A DNA stretch of 64,000 nucleotides from Cryphonectria parasitica EP155. Lineage: Eukaryota > Ascomycota > Sordariomycetes > Diaporthales > Cryphonectriaceae. This document shows positions 22,577 to 37,505 of the stretch, piece by piece (position 1 is the first letter of the stretch; every line of letters starts with the position of its first letter). The translations under genes were made by a program, and so were the position numbers. The stretch is taken from positions 62,001-126,000 of the forward strand of contig NW_024468918.1 in assembly GCF_011745365.1 (NCBI RefSeq). The letters are read 5' to 3'. The notes beneath the pieces were generated by a model that ran no database searches, was not told the DNA's origin, and was given only the letters and a program-made list of their open reading frames with translations.

Positions 22577-25500
22577 CAAGCCCCAGCGTTTAAGAGCACG
22601 CACACGAGCATATAGTGTCACTAGTGATAAGTAGTAGCAGTAGTAGTAACAGGGGAAACAAATCCGAAGAAAATCTCTTGGCTCTACGACTATATCGGTC
22701 CTGCATACATCCATATGTTCGTCATGGTCGTGGAGAGGATAATCGTGGTCTATTTTTAACTTGCATCGCTGGACGGCATGATGGTGCTGTGCCGCAATGC
22801 ACTACAGAAAACCCTTAGCACTGCACTGTACTGCGCGGGCGCGAGACAAGGCAGGCACTGGCTGCTGCTGTGAGATTCCAAGATTTTAGCGGATGATGCT
22901 GCACTGTAAGCCCTACGGCGCGGGTGAGAAGGCATTTGCCCCACCCCTATGCCAGGGGCCGTGCCTGGGGGAACTTAAAAAACCATGTACTATGGTACCA
23001 TCGTCCTATGGGGGAGAAGAGAGCACTAACAGCGGTGCCATCATCATCATCATCACCACCGAGAACACGCAGACAAGCAAGCAACACCATCGTCATCCAC
23101 TACCGTTCGGCACAACACGATATGCTATTTCTTTGTCATTGTACATCTTACTACCACCACTACCCCCTGCGCATATGCACAAGAGGAGAGGGAAAGGGAA
23201 GAAATGGTGGATGAGCACCAATCGCATGCCCCGACAGGGCCCCGTCCGCAGTGGTTGTTGTTATTATGTGTGTGTGTGTGTGTGTGTATGTGTGTATGTG
23301 TATATGTGTTCCTGCACGCGATCTGATGCACACGCTGCAATGCACACACACACACACACACAAGGGCAAGTTCAGTTGCTGTTTTCGGGTTCCTGGAGTC
23401 CAGTGACGTTCCCGAAATAAGTGCACAGCCTTATGACACTACGCTGCTTTCGGGGCCTGCGTAGTGCTTACCTACCCTGCCCAACCAACGTGTGCCCTTT
23501 CTTCCCTTTCCCGTCCACAAGAAGGGGGAGGGGGGGAGAGAGTGATGAGTGAGAGTGAGAAAATGCTGCATCGGAGAAGGCGGACAAATGCAATGCAATG
23601 CGTGAGACACACACACATACGGCATTCGACAAGGTAATCCTCCTTCATCTTTTCGGGCAGGGTTCTGTGTCTCGTTGTATCTTTTCTTGGGAAACGGGAG
23701 GAGGCTTGTTCCCGTTTGTTGCAGATCAGTACAGTAATGATGATGATGAACGATAAATGATGGCACCCTGGCCCTTGGCCGACAACTCTTCCCCACCGCT
23801 GATTTCCGTTTGATCGTATCCACCCGTGTTTGGTGGTGTTTGATGTTTCTTTTCCCTCTCTCTACTCTCTCCATTTTTCTTTGCTCTCTACCTTTCTCCC
23901 TCGCCGCTGATCCTTCCAATTTGGCAGGAAAAGAGGGTCGTCGTGACCACCGGCTCGAGCTGCTTCCGGGAGAGCCTTGCAGGAACAAGGCAATTCTATC
24001 CTCTCTGTAATCGTTTGTATCTTTTTCGTGCAATCCCGCTGTTGCCCGCCCCTACCCTACCCCCGGCATCCTCATTTATCATTATCATCATCTGCTTTTC
24101 CTTCCTCTTCTTACCACCAACCATCCACCCCCCCCCTTGCGGCCGCCCGCCCTCGTGGCCTATCAAGCCTTGCCCCAAGCACAGTCAGCATCTTGTTTCT
24201 CTTGCATTGACTTGTCCCAATGGGGTCTCCATCCAGCTGGCATCAAGAGCCAAACAGAAACCTTTCTGCCCTCCTCGCTCGTGTTCCGGCGCGCGGCCGG
24301 GGGAGAGGCGGTCTGAGACTGGCAAATTGGCTTGCAAGTGTCATAGAGGTGCCGAATCGGTAGGGTTACTTTGCATGTAACAACAGTCCTCAATTTGAGG
24401 GAGAGAAAAAAAAAAGGCGGGGGGGGTGGGGGATGATGTATGTCAGACAGACCGAAAGGGAAGAGAGAGAATGAGATAGCAGAAAGAAAAAAAAGACATG
24501 ATCACCAAAAGGGAGGCAGAGGCCGTAAACTACCCAGTAAACTGTGGTGCTTCGGAATGCATGATGTCTCTAACTATCGCTGCTACCACTATTGTCACTT
24601 ACCGTTACTATGTACTTACCCAACTTCTGCCCGCCGTTTCGCCACTTCAGTAGCGGAGGTCGCAACACCCGGGCCCAAACAGAGCCAAAGAGCGCCATCT
24701 ATCATTTCATAGCTTCGTTTTTGGGTAGAGACGCACACACGAGCCAACCTCTAATGGAACAGAACCCAGGAACATTCCCACCCCTTCCCACCCCCCCCCC
24801 CAAAAAAAAAACCAAAAATCACTTGACAGATCGCTGCTACCTTGAAAAAAAAATTTTGAAGAAGAAAAAAACACCGTGCTTACCTCATCTACTGTAATCA
24901 CTGTACAAGCGTCCAGATGCGTAACAAACTCGGACAACCCTTGTCTTAGTCGGAAGCCTCGTGCAGCAACGAAATCATGCGACCCGCAAATGCATTTTTG
25001 CTGTTCGAAAATGGCAAAAGAAGAGAAAAAAGGAAGTCACAAGAGAGGCAGCGGCACATTGCGGAATTGAGTCCGCCTTTTCTCCCGTGTGTGAGGAGGG
25101 GTGGGAAAGTGCCAGATAGGTATGCCTGCAAGCACGAATCTGGCGAAGGATCATCATTTCTTTTCCTCTCTCTCTCTCTCTATCTTTCTCTCTCTTCCGT
25201 GCCGCTTGTTTTTTCTTATCCCCTTTCTCTTCTTTTACCTTGCTCCGCACACACACAGCATCCCCCGCCCCGACATGGACTGGGGTTTGGTTTTCATGGG
25301 GCCCGCCCCGTGGCTTGATATGCGGGCGCAGGACTTCGCAGCGGCGGGCGGCTATCATGCAGGGTAAGGCCAGGGCCGATCTTGGGATCCTAAATTAAAA
25401 AAAAAGAAAGAAGAAAAAAAAGAGAAGGGAAAGGAAAGAAAGAGAGGGCAAGTAATACCCCATCTCTAAGCCCCTCCCGTTTCTGATACCGGTACTACCC

Positions 25501-25779
25501 CATCGATCTGACCGGTGCTGCACTGCAACGCTGCTGACCCAAGTACATACACATACATTAGTTACATGCTTTACTTGGCCGTGCTCACCGGCTCGTGTCG
25601 GCGCCGTGGGGTGGGAGGACGTGTGTGTGTGCGTGTCTGAGTTTGTTGGTGGGTGGTGATGGTGAGTGATGATGTGCAAGAGACGCGACGAATGGTGGAG
25701 GAGAAAAGCAACTTTCTAAGTAAGCAATCTGCATGTTATGCACAAAACTTGTTTTCTTTCTTTCTTTCTCTCTCTCTTT

Positions 25780-25830
25780 GGGGGGGGGGGGTTTTTTCTT
25801 TCTTTTTTTTTTTTTTTTTTTTTTTTTTTT
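25780..25830. repeat. Abutting G and T homopolymers
   Basis: A run of 12 G, a short TTTTTTCTTTC spacer and then 28 consecutive T. A second pair of about 10 T directly followed by 14 G lies at 25920-25943. Confidence 0.85.
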
Positions 25831-28800
25831 GGTTTTGCTTGCTGCTGCTACAAGCAAGCGAAACGAGGAGGTCTATGCGAGCCAGTTTGAGACAGAGATA
25901 ATTACGATACTACTGCTCCTTTTTTTTTTGGGGGGGGGGGGGGAAAAACCAGTATGTACCATAGTACCAAAGGAAGGAAAGTGGTTGGTACAGAGCAATC
26001 GTGCTTGTCTTGAGCGGATCCCCATTCGAGGCGCCCTCTTCCATGTGTTGGCTGCGCTGCGCCCAGAGCGGGCGGACGGGTCAGGCACACACACACAAAC
26101 ACATACATACACGCACACACTATCCCATGATGCCATCGACGGAAACAGCCAGGATGTGCGGCTTGATTGGCGAGTCCCCTCCCAGGACACGGGTCCAAAA
26201 AGGACCTGTCGCATCTCGAGAAAGATTTGGCGAGGAGGCGGGGAGGGGCACTGGGGCGGGATAGCCACTTTTTTTTCTACGTCTCTTTTCTCTCTCTCTC
26301 TCTCCCCCAATTCTCTTTTTTCCTTTTTCTTCTCCCTTCTTCTGTGACAGCAGAGCGGAGAGAAAGAGGAGGGGGTGGAACGAGGTCTGATCAGGGCTGG
26401 CGATCACGAAAAAGAAGAACAAAATAAATAAATGAGAACGTACGGCCGTATGAAGAGTCGTCCTTCCCAATACTACTACGACACTACCCATACTGTAGTG
26501 TGGGGTCTACTAGGTACGTACTTCTAGGACCCTTGCTCGGACCCATAAAGAATTGGAGGGCGATTGGTTAGAATGCGAGATGCTGGTGGTCGAAATCCCT
26601 GCCTAGAATAAAGGTTCCCATTGGTCAGCTCGAAAATAAAGAGAAAAAAAGAAGGAGAGAAGGGGGAAAAAAACAAAAAGGTAACAAAAACGACCACCAG
26701 AAAGATGGCAGTGCCACTATTCCCTTGTCAAGGAAAACATAATTCCCACCTCCCCTCTTCCAACCCTTGTCCCGCTCCCCTCCCTTCTTACCCATGCCTC
26801 CGGTCTCCGCTGCTGCCTGAAACCATATTTCCCGGATGGGGAGTTTCTTGTGGTTGGTTCTTTTGGGTTTTTTTTTTCTCTCTTTCGTTCTGTTCCCCAA
26901 GGGTCTGATGAAATAATGCGGGTACCGGAGCGGATGAACAAGATGGACGAATCTTTCTGGCCGTCGGCTTCATGTGATCCGGATCCCCACCGCTTGACTG
27001 CCAAGATCCACCCCGGGGAGAGGGGGGGGGGGGTGGTTTGCAGATCAGCCAAGATGTATGGACAGGCAAGCAGGCAAGCAGCCTGTTTACTGTCACATAA
27101 CAAGAGAGATGATCATGTCCCTCTGCAGATCACCGAACTCGCTATCGAGATCTTGACGTGCTGAGCCTTGGGTGAATGAGGGTTGGTCTTGGATCGACCT
27201 TTGGACGGTCCTGGCTTAGTGAACAGCAAGTCGAACTACGATGGGCTCATGTCTTGGGGGATAGACGACAACAACAAAATTGGGTAAGGCCTCGAGGGCC
27301 GGCGGGTGCGATCTAAAAATGTTACCCCAAACCAATACTGTACGCAGCACGTGTGCATCATCAGCATCATCATCATCGTAATAGTAGCAGTAGTAGCAAT
27401 TCTAATCAGGTACTACTCCTGCCCATCCTCGTTCAGACGAACGACACCGTGGCCAGCTTTTTGGGGCCCCAGGTCTTTCCCTCTCAATGTAAGTTCACGT
27501 CATCCAATAGTTTACCCGGGCTACCTCCAGATTGCTGGGTCCCGACGTGCCCCTCCACTGCCCTCGAACTCCCGACGCAAGCACCCCCCCCCCCCGGTCT
27601 TGCAGCAATGTCACTACGTATGTACGATGCAAGCAGCAAGCACGAGGGGCGGACAAGGGCCGGGAACTTGCCTTTCCAGATGAGATGGACCCTAGAACCA
27701 ACCTTCCCCCCCAGTCATTTTTCTATGTGGGTAACTCAAGCATCGTCCTTTTTTTTTTCCCCTTCCGCCGTGGTTATCTCGATCTCTCCGGGACCAGGGG
27801 GGAGGGATGCAATCTCCCGCCTTGTCCGTATCCTGTCGACTGTTATCACATTTTTGGTGAGTTTCCGTCCTCCCCTCGAGATCGCTCCTTGTCCAACAAC
27901 AAAAAGCGCCGCTAGCTCAGTCATTGAATGGAGATCCCCGCCCTCTCAGATTTTTAGTGTCAGTTTGGGATCTCCCCAAAAGATCCACAGTGCAGCAAAG
28001 TAAGAGGAAACAAGCGAAACGATGCTATACCACAAGCCGGATCGCCCCAAAGCTTCTGCTCGTGTCGTTCGTTCATTGCTGCAACTGGCGAGAACGCGCG
28101 CGCGCGCGTGCGAAGAGAGAAAAACAGAGAGGAGAGAGGGGGAAAGACCAGGTCTGGACTCTCCCCCCCGCCCTTTCTCACTTTTTTGAGAGCTTGACCA
28201 CGAGGGAGGGCAGCCTCTTTTTACCCCTTCCTTCCTGATGATCAACGGGCGAACTGGGTCCTTGCTTGCTGGCTGCCTGCTTGGCGGGCGGCTTTTCTCT
28301 TTTCGTAGCGGTGGCTTTTTAATCTTTCCCTCATTTTCTCTTTCTGCTTAATCAACCTCCGGCCATTTGCAGGAAGGAGCAGCCGTGCAAAAGGCAAAAG
28401 GCCAAAGTTGTCAAGGAACAATAAAGTTGACATCCCGTAAGTTGGGATGTGCCTGTTGCGGCCTCGGCATTCCTCTCCAAGCTAGCTATGTGCGTGTGTG
28501 GTGCCTTTGTGTTGCCCCTTCTCTCTGTTTTCAAAATTACTTTTTTTTTTTTTGTTTCTTCTCTACAAGCGTAATCTCCCTCCCTTTCCATCTCTCTATT
28601 CGTAACTTTACAGCCTCTGGTACCGAGGGGGGAGGAAGCATCATAGATATTTCCGCCGGGCCCAGGTGACTTGCCCTTTTATCTCGTCTATGCACGTCGT
28701 TCAAGACATGGCTTGCATCTCGCACGCGAACCAAAGAGCTAGCTTACTTTGGGGGGGGGGGGGCGTGCTGTTGTTGCTTGCTGCTGTCTCGGCCGGAAGG

Positions 28801-31800
28801 ACCCTGTGCCCTGCTCAAATTCCCAGGCGAGGAAGGGGGGGGGGGGCACATCGGGCCCAAAGCGCCGGTCTACGGTATGATCCGTGTTGAACTTGGTCTA
28901 GTGTCCATGCGCTGGCGCGCTCCTTCTGGTTTTTCGCAACATTTGCAGAAAGAAAAGAGTAGGTCTGGACTATAGGGAGACGATACTCGTACTCACTGTA
29001 CTACCGGCTTACCACTAAAATACGGCACTAACTAACTTGTTGCTGCTACTGACGACTTACTGCTATGGTACTAAAGATACCTACAACACTCACCACCGCC
29101 ACCACTACCAAAAGAGAGTTTTACCCTAGTGATGCCATTCAACACAAGGCCAGATACAAGGCTATGGGCATGCATCAGAATGAGGGGTGCGGGAGGGCAA
29201 CGGATCTCTCTCTCACTCTCACTTTTTCTATGCCAACCTCAGAAAACAGATTAGAGAAATGAGGAAGAAAGGAAAGCAGAGTGCTGACGTCCACTCGGCA
29301 GATGACCAAGGGAGTAACAAGGTCGGAAGGGCCAGGAGCATCATCATCTCACACCGTTTTGGGGGCCGGATTCTCACCAATGAGAGAAGCGGGAAAGGAG
29401 GCCCAGGGAGCGAGATTCTTAGTAGCTTACAAAGACACAGACACACACTGCGAGAGAGCAGCGGCGACGGCGGATATGGAAAGGTGTCAAAGATAGTATG
29501 AGTAAGATCGGGGGGCGGGCGGGCGGCCAGGCCAGCCAGTCCCCTCCCCCCCCCTTGTCAAGAGACAGGACAGGGTTGCCTCGTGGGCGACATGCGCCTG
29601 GGCCGGCTGATGGGGCTGTCATTGGGACTGCCAGGTACGGCACGGGTCGTATCATCCAAAAAAGGATGGGTGATGTGTTGGTGGTGGTAGACGTAGGAGG
29701 AACACGAAAGAGGGGGTGTGGGGGGGGGGGGGGATGGGCACCAAAACCAGCAAGACAATACTTTTCACCACCACTATTGACCCAAGCTCGACCCAGAAAG
29801 GCTGGTAGAGGAGAGGAGGAGGGGGTGGAAGGAAGAGCAGGAGAGAGCTTGACTTGTCACGGTCTGACATGCCATGCCTCGAAAGAAGAATGAAGGAGGC
29901 GATGGCTTGCGGGCAAGTTCAAGAACCCCCCCTACAATACACCTGCATGGTGGGCCAGAGAGCTGTCTGGCGTCTAAGCAGGGCATTAGGGCCAATAAGG
30001 GACCGACTCTCTCTGCTCTCTTCATGCACGCATACGTCCGTACCAAAGAAAAAAAGAAGAAGAAAAGAGTGAGATGCAACATAAAACTCCATCCCCTCAT
30101 CATCAGCAAGGCTGCGACGCTTGATAATCGCCTATTGACAATATGGGGCCGTCCTGTTTGGTCACGTCGGAAGGATCTTGTCGCATGTTCTGCGCATAGT
30201 TGCATAGTAGCAGTACGAGTATACGAGCTTCATAGTATAGGCGATCCTCCCCAAGGATCCTTCGGGTAGCGGTCTGGGTTCGTCTGGATGGAAGAGGACT
30301 TGTTGTGTAAGGGTTTTCTTGAGAGAGTAGGGCTGAGATGGCAGCCCCTCCCCTTTGGGGCCATTGTGTGCCATGGTACTTTGCAGAGGGAGGGCAAGGG
30401 AGGCAAGTCCTTCCTGGCTGGCTCACTACTCTCACGCGCGCGCACACACACACACACTTTCTCTCTCTTACGCGTGACATCTCTAACGTGAATGGTCCAT
30501 TCGGTCGGCCAGCCAGGCCGTCAGTTAGTCGGTCGGTCAACCCTTTTTCTCTAACCCCCCCCCCCCTCCTCTTCCTCTTTGAGCGGTTGCCCATGGCTCA
30601 AATTTGCTGACCGACGCACGTTGGGTGTAATGTTGAAACGCGGGAGGATTTTGAGTTACACGTCGTCGGCACGCGATGGCCAGTCGATTTGACTATGCCG
30701 CCGAGCAACCAGGTGGCAGCACGGCACTGGATCACGGGCATCCCATCCCATACATGGGAGAGAGAGGGGGGGGGGGGGTGGGAGGGAGCAGACCTTGTCG
30801 GAAGGAAGACGAGGGTTCAGGGTCAGGGGTCAGTTATCCGCTGGTCACGAGTGTCATGTGTCCTGATATTGTGCGTGTGCATGTTCTGTTCCTGTTGCCA
30901 AGAAAGGAAGGGAGGGGGCCTGGCCATCAAATCATATCACATCCACCTTAGCGAGAGAGAGAAAAGAGAATGAGAGAGAGGCAGAAGTGGGCGGAAGGAT
31001 TCCTTGATATTGATGCAAGCCCCTGAAAAAGAGCAGGAAAGGATGGATAACACACTTTCCATGGGCGGGTACCACAGGAACATCATTCGTCTATTGTTTG
31101 ACTATCTGATGCTTCTCAGGGCGGCGCCATCGATGCTCAGACGAGAACCCTCAAAGTGGATTCCCTTCCAGAGAAACGATGGTGCCATAGTGCATAGTCA
31201 ATAATATGTTGTATCGCCGCCTCTCATCTTCCGCGGACCCCTGGGCTTGTTCTATTGGCCAGACGGGCGAGCGTGCTGGTGTTTCGGGCCCGAGTCGGAT
31301 CGAGGGTCCCTCTGCTCGAGTTGAGGTCACGTCCGGTGCGGGAACGCCGGAAACACAGGGTACAACTGCCTCAAACAGCACTTGTGCATTTTCTTGAGAT
31401 AACATACAAGTTCGTAATGGTACCAAAATGACTTGCCATGGTCTGATGATGTATGTGAGTGTGGTTTTTGGGTATGTTTGGGTACTGAAGCCCCAGCACA
31501 CAGCGCAGGTTGGGGGCGGTGCATTCTCTGGTTGTGTGGCCCTGGTTCGAGAGCACATTCCATCTGTCCACCCTAGGTCTCACCTTCCTTCTCTCTGTAT
31601 GTGTCTGCATAACACTATGCATGCAATCTAACATCCTCGGTGCTTCCTTCCTACCGTGTACACCTGCCAATCCAGACCACTTACCAAAAAAAAAGATCCT
31701 TCACCCAAGTGCCAAGCCTGTAGCTCTCCCCCGCCTCTGCACAACTTCTTCATGGGCTACCACTGCAACTGCACCACGTGGGAAGTTATAGTCGAGAAGG

Positions 31801-33570
31801 CGTGAATCGACTATAGGTCTTTTTCCGTGGGTGGTGCGGAGCCCTTATTGCAAAGCCCCAACCACCCCTTCCTCTTTTCTCATTTTTTGACTCGTTACCG
31901 TGCAGCCAGGACGCACCAGGACACCCCAGAGTCCGTATTTGGGACCAGTCACGGGAGCCCACAGCATCTAGGTCTTCCCGTTACGGCACTTGTGGGAATT
32001 CTAATTCATCATTTCCTTTCCCACCTGACTGACTGGACTGGTGGTGGTGACCCTCAAGACTGGACTGGGGAGGTGATGTGGGTGGGGGGAGGCACAAGAC
32101 CCGGAGACCGCTCTTCCTGTTCCCTTGTGGTGGGTCTGTGGGTTCAGTAAGACCACGGTCAGACAAAAGGACCATGTTCATTCTTCCCTCTCCCACTGTT
32201 CACTGGAACAGATCAAGCAGACTTGTCAGTAATTCACACTGTATGTATATTATGACCATGGCATATAAAAAGTAGTACTATGGTACCATGTACAGCAGCT
32301 CGTCCTTCCCCCCAGTCTCAGAACAAGGGGGCCATGAGGTCGCAGGGTGGTATCGAAGGAGGAAGGGGACCACAACAGACAGCCTTACCAGATTGCCCAC
32401 AGAGTACCATGGTATGTACCTCCCTGCCTGTGGCTCTCGCTCTTTCTGTTCTCTTGCCTGCGCATGACGATTGCTGACTGCATCCAAGCAGCAGCAACAG
32501 CAGCAGAACCATGACAACACCAGCAACAATCCCAGCAGATTACATCCCTCCCTCCCTCCCTGTCTCTCTCTCTCTCTCTCTCGATATGTGAGAAACAGAT
32601 CCTTCCTTCAGATTCTGCTGCCGGCATTATCGACTGGGGGTCCCGCTTGTTGGTTGTTTGGGTTGGGTTGGATTGGGCTGCCATTCCTGGCCGAGAAGGG
32701 AGGGTTGGTTCTTTGATTGCCTGATCGCCCTGTCGGCCCAAGATGGGCGCAACCCCAAACAAGACACACACACATGCACACATACCATAGTACATCAAGG
32801 GAGAGGGGTGGACGTTCTTACTTGTCCCGTGGTACTGTACTATAGTACCTCTCTCAATATCGCCTCGTGCCCTGTCTGCTGACCGCAGATTCCAAAACAC
32901 GGCCCCCACCGTATCAGTAGCAGTAATCACGGTGGGCAAAGAGGGAGAGAGAGAAGAGAGGGAGAGAGAGAAAAGCGGTGGGTGGCAACTGGTATCAGAG
33001 ACAAAAGAGTGGGAGGGTGGAAGGGAGATGAGATGAGTTTAGCAAAGCCACGTGGTCCTACGACTGTATCTGCCGGACCAGGGCTCAGCCTTTCGCCTTG
33101 GCTTACTTAGTTAACCGCGATGGCCGGTCTACAGGCCCTCCCACCCCCATCGCCCATCCCCTGCCTGCATGCATATATGTGCGTTGTTGTTGTTGGGCCG
33201 CGCACCCAATAGAGGCGTCTTCCGCGCGCTTGCGAAAAAGTTTGGGGGCCGCACAAGAATTTCCTGCTTGCTCGGTCAGTCTGTCTTTTGAGCATGTCTG
33301 GCGTCTAAAACATCCTAAAGGGTCAGATCTCAGGCATGGTGGCGCTGCCAAGGCGCGTACACGCAACTCTCTGTGTGTACCTGTCCTTCCTTCCCACCTT
33401 GCCCCGTTGACATGTACAACCCCCGTCGTCATCATCGCCCGGTGGCCTTTGCCCCCCTGGTTGTTGTCCTTTTTTCTCTCTCTGTGTCTCTTCCCGTACA
33501 TGCCGGCGCAGATCGACAGTGGTAGAAGGAATAGCCGAGGCGTCTCATATGACCCTCTCTCTCCCGGTCT

Positions 33571-33597
33571 TTCTCTCTCTCTCTCTCTCTCTCTCTT
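33571..33597. repeat. (CT)n microsatellite
   Basis: Nearly perfect CT repeat of about 13 units; a (GA)n repeat of about 19 units follows at 33966-34003, giving an inverted pair of polypurine/polypyrimidine tracts about 370 bases apart. Confidence 0.85.
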
Positions 33598-33961
33598 TGC
33601 AAGATGAGAATGTGACACGTTGTTTTGTCCGCGTGGCTAGTGTTGGGGCCGATCTCCATGTGTGTCTGTCTCTTCCCCGATCGTAACAGGCTGCAGGAAC
33701 AGAAATGAAAGACACGCAACACACACGCACACCGAAAATCTGTAGTATGGTAGTCCTTTTCTCTTTGATGACGCCTTGAGACACGGCATGGTATGTGCAC
33801 GCATGTGTGGAAGGGAGGGGGGGTGTGACACCACGCGGGAAAGGCCGGGGCGGTCAAAGTTCTGGTACATGACTTGGCCCAACATTTACAAGGGACTTTT
33901 TGTTCATTCCCATCTCTTGTCTCCACACATACAGAACAAGATGGGAGGGGGGGAGGGGGGG

Positions 33962-34005
<44 letters not shown>

Positions 34006-35679
34006 CCACAAACAAGGATCGAAGGGGCAAAGGTGACGCGTTGGGGGAGGGGGGTATCTGTTTAGAATCGCAGCACGGTATCATGGCATGGCTGAAATCA
34101 TGCGCTCCCTCCCCTTCTTCCTTCAGTGTACCGTGGTATGTGCAAACCCTGTGTGTGTGTGTGTATTGAGTCAGACAAAAGAGAGAGAGGAGGAGAAAAC
34201 AAGATGAAGGGTACAGTCGTAATCCTTCCACATACAACCAGGAGGAGCCTATGAGAAAAAGAGTATCCATGGTATTTTTCCATCAGAAATTCGATCTGGG
34301 CCCCATCTCGCTACCCACGATCCATCCTTCTCCTCTCTTTCTCACTCTCTCCCCCCCAAAGTTTGTACCACAGTACTTGGGTACGATTCTATGGTACTAT
34401 GTACAGGCCCCCCCCCCTTGTCTGGTTTGTTGGTTGCTGCTGTTTGTTGTTGGTTCATCTGGTCTATGCCAACCAGTGGGCTGGGTTGGGCTAAGGGCAG
34501 AACCTAGGGCACCTCTCTACCGGGCCCTGCGGTGTAAGCCAACGCTACTGCACCTTGACCAAGATCAACCCCAGTGCCCTATTTTTGGAAACCCCCCCCC
34601 CCAAAGCACCATAATACTGGTACCACTATAGTGAACCCTGCCCCATAAGTAGGTAGGGTACGACAAGTACTTTACGGCCATAGAAGTACAAGACAACCCC
34701 ATCGGCCTCGTGCAGTGCCCAATTACCGCGCCTATCCATGTTCTATAACACCTTCTTGCTAAGACACTACTCTTCTTTTTTCCGTTTCCCTTCCGCGCCA
34801 TGTCTCTCTCTCTCACCCTCCCTTCTTACTCGTCCCTCTTTTTTTTCCCTTTCTATCTCCTTCCCTTTTTTTCCTTTTTTTTTTTTCCTTTTTTTTCACC
34901 CTGCTCGATGCAACCTTGCCCCTCCTCCTTTCCCTCCCACCCCAGCATTCCGACATTCCCGCAATCTCGATGACCCAAGCGACTGGGAACCGGACAACCC
35001 TGGGAACGCACATGGTTGGTCCGCTGATCTCCAGTCCAGGCTCCCGGATAGCCAGTCTTCCGGGTCTCGGGGGATTTTTTGGTTTGGTTTGTTTTTTTGG
35101 GCTTTCTGGAGGCGAGAGAGCCAAAACAGGCTCTCGCGAGAAAGGAAGGCGGCGAGCTTCTCAACAGGGAAATGTTTTGATGCTACACACATTTTTCGAC
35201 TTCCTGGAATTTTATATCGTAGCACATAAGTGGTTTTTTGGGGCTGGAGGGGTGACAGCATTTCAAAAAGAAAAAAGAGAGAAGGGGGGGGGGGAACAGA
35301 CAGGTGTCAAAGACGTTCCTGACGGGGTGGGGGAATCAGTAAGCTGATGTCTGACCACTCATGTGGCAAGCCAAGCAGTCAAGTAGTGGTTCTAGCAAAA
35401 GTTGCATTGTTTTTTTATTCTACGCCTTGGTCTTCCTGGAAATACCAAAGAGAGGAAAGGAAGGAGGGAAGAGAACAAGAATAGTTACCTCCTTCTCTGT
35501 GTGACTGTCTACTTGCCCTTTGTCTCTCGTCCCCTCGATTCCCTAGAGCAAAATAGCCCCGTACCATCCATTACACACGCCCAGGAATTTCCAATACACA
35601 AAAGCCATCTATACTGTCAAGCGCTGACAGCCATGGAAGCGGAAAGGGCGCTGGCCCTGAAAATCGGCTTCCTTCTTTT

Positions 35680-35716
35680 TCCTTCCTTCCTTCCTTCCTT
35701 CCTTCCTTCCTTCCTT
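35680..35716. repeat. (TTCC)n tetranucleotide repeat
   Basis: About nine tandem TTCC units ending in TTGC. Confidence 0.9.
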
Positions 35717-37033
35717 GCTTTCCTTTTTGCCTTCCCGCCGCTCCCCAGTGCGGCCGCCGCTTATTGGGTTTGGCGTGTGTCTGGGGCTGGTTTTGGGGCC
35801 GGCGCCAGATCTCAACCCCGACAAAAACCCTCATCTGCCGAGAAAATTACGAAAGGGAAAATCAAAGAGCTCTCGCATGTGGCGTCGTCGTCCCTTGGAG
35901 TCTTGACAAAACTCAACAGAAAAACAAAATGAACAAGAAAAACCACCAAGATTGTGTCACTGATCTACTATAGTCTATTTCATTTCCTCCGGCCACCTTC
36001 CCTGTCCCGTGCGCAGATCAACTACTAGACCGGTAGGGAGAAGAAGTAAAGAGAGAGAATGAGAGGGACAGAAATAGTGTGTGCATAAGAGTGAGAAACC
36101 AAAAGACCATCGAGGGGAAAGCGGGCGTGAAATGAATGACGGGGTGAGCCCTGGTTCCCCTCGACACCGACAGCATGGCACCCGCGATGGGAGTTGCCGC
36201 TCCCGAAAGAAAAAGAGGGGTGGAAGCAGAGCGGGGGTGCGGGATGGGGGGGGGGGGCAACACTTAGGTTGTTGTTTTTGTTTGGCGTGGGCGTTTTTGG
36301 CGGGCAAAAGAGGAGGGAAAACAAGGGAGAGGGAAAATGGCTGGAGAAGCGGTGACCGCTGATTTCCAACGCCGTGGGCCCGGCGGCGCCACCATCTGTC
36401 TATCTAGCAATCTATCTACTTTGCTTTTGGCAAGAAGAAGGAAAAAAGAAGGCAGATCATCGTGTTAGTTCACAGTAGTTAGTCTGTGTCTCTCTGTCCC
36501 CCCTCTCACCCATACACTTCTTGGCCCTTCTTTTTTGGATCCCCCCCCCCCCGAATCTTGCTGCCTTGTCATCCCCGCGCGTGCATATGGACGGGCGCGT
36601 GCTGGTCTAGGTCTGCGGCGCTACGTATGTCGATTACGAGGTCATGCAGCACAAGACACCATTCGTCCCGACGCTCTGGGCCTGCGATTCGCATTGTCTC
36701 TCTCTCTCTCTCTCCCCCTCTCGCTCTCTGTCTGTAAGGGTTACGTGCATGAAGCATAAGCCCCCCCTCTTTCCCCCGACCGCTTGTGACGGACCAAGGA
36801 CGAGCCGTGTCTGGGCCGTCACGAGTCTCCTTGCCACCCCGCCTTCTACAGTCTACCTGCTTCTTTATTCTTCTGCCTCTTCTCTTGTCTCTCTCTTCCT
36901 TGCTCATCTATTCGGCATCCTTCCCAGAAGCTCTATCTCATCTCCCAGGGTGCTGGGTCTGGTGATCATGGGACCATGTTACCCCTCTTCTCTCTTTCCC
37001 CCCCCCCCCTTCTTCTTAGCCTCTGAGCAGGGG

Positions 37034-37043
37034 GACACACACA

Positions 37044-37093
<50 letters not shown>
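37034..37093. repeat. Compound (CA)n(GA)n microsatellite
   Basis: About 13 CA units change without a break to about 16 GA units. The compound repeat at 41190-41254 is the similar (TC)n followed by (AC)n. Confidence 0.9.
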
Positions 37094-37097
<4 letters not shown>

Positions 37098-37439
37098 CCT
37101 CCCTACCCTGGGACTTGATTTACCCAGCATGCTTGCTTACCCGTGCTGGTTCGATATTTTTGTGGGCTTTTTTACTTTTAAAGTGGAATCCACTGCAAAT
37201 CCCCCATCCTATAGCCTTACGTGTGTGTGTAAGTGTGCGTGCGTGTACAGGCCGCTAATGAGGGTAAAACAACGTCCCCCCAAAGTAATCACTGGCGCAA
37301 AAAGAAAGAAGGCCGACACCGACAGAGTGGTAGCTTTAACCTTCCCGCCACCCCTGCGAGACAAGGGTTCCTGAATGAAACCCACCCGGCCGCCCGCTCT
37401 CCAGCCCGTCCCAGCCCGCCCTGGAATTTTGCCCGTGTC

Positions 37440-37505
37440 ATCATCATCTCCATCATCATCATCATCATCATTTAGTATTGGTAGTAGTAGTAGTAGTAGT
37501 AGTGC
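37440..37505. repeat. (ATC)n and (TAG)n trinucleotide repeats
   Basis: About eight ATC units, a short spacer, then about eight TAG units. The TAG run carries stop codons in one frame, confirming the stretch is not coding on that strand. Confidence 0.85.

Noticed and set aside
26556..26610. tRNA-like words (TGGTTAGAATG and GGTCGAAATCC) suggesting A and B boxes
   Set aside because: The two boxes are only about 17 bases apart, the T-loop starts with G instead of TT, and no acceptor stem pairs.
27353..28003. 216-codon open frame in the desert
   Set aside because: It begins in a CATCAT repeat and is Ser/Pro-rich without recognisable motifs; a second overlapping frame is of similar quality.
29964..33308. 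14-base word TGTCTGGCGTCTAA found at 29964 and 33295
   Set aside because: Several chance 14-base matches are expected between all positions of a 64-kb window; flanks are unrelated.
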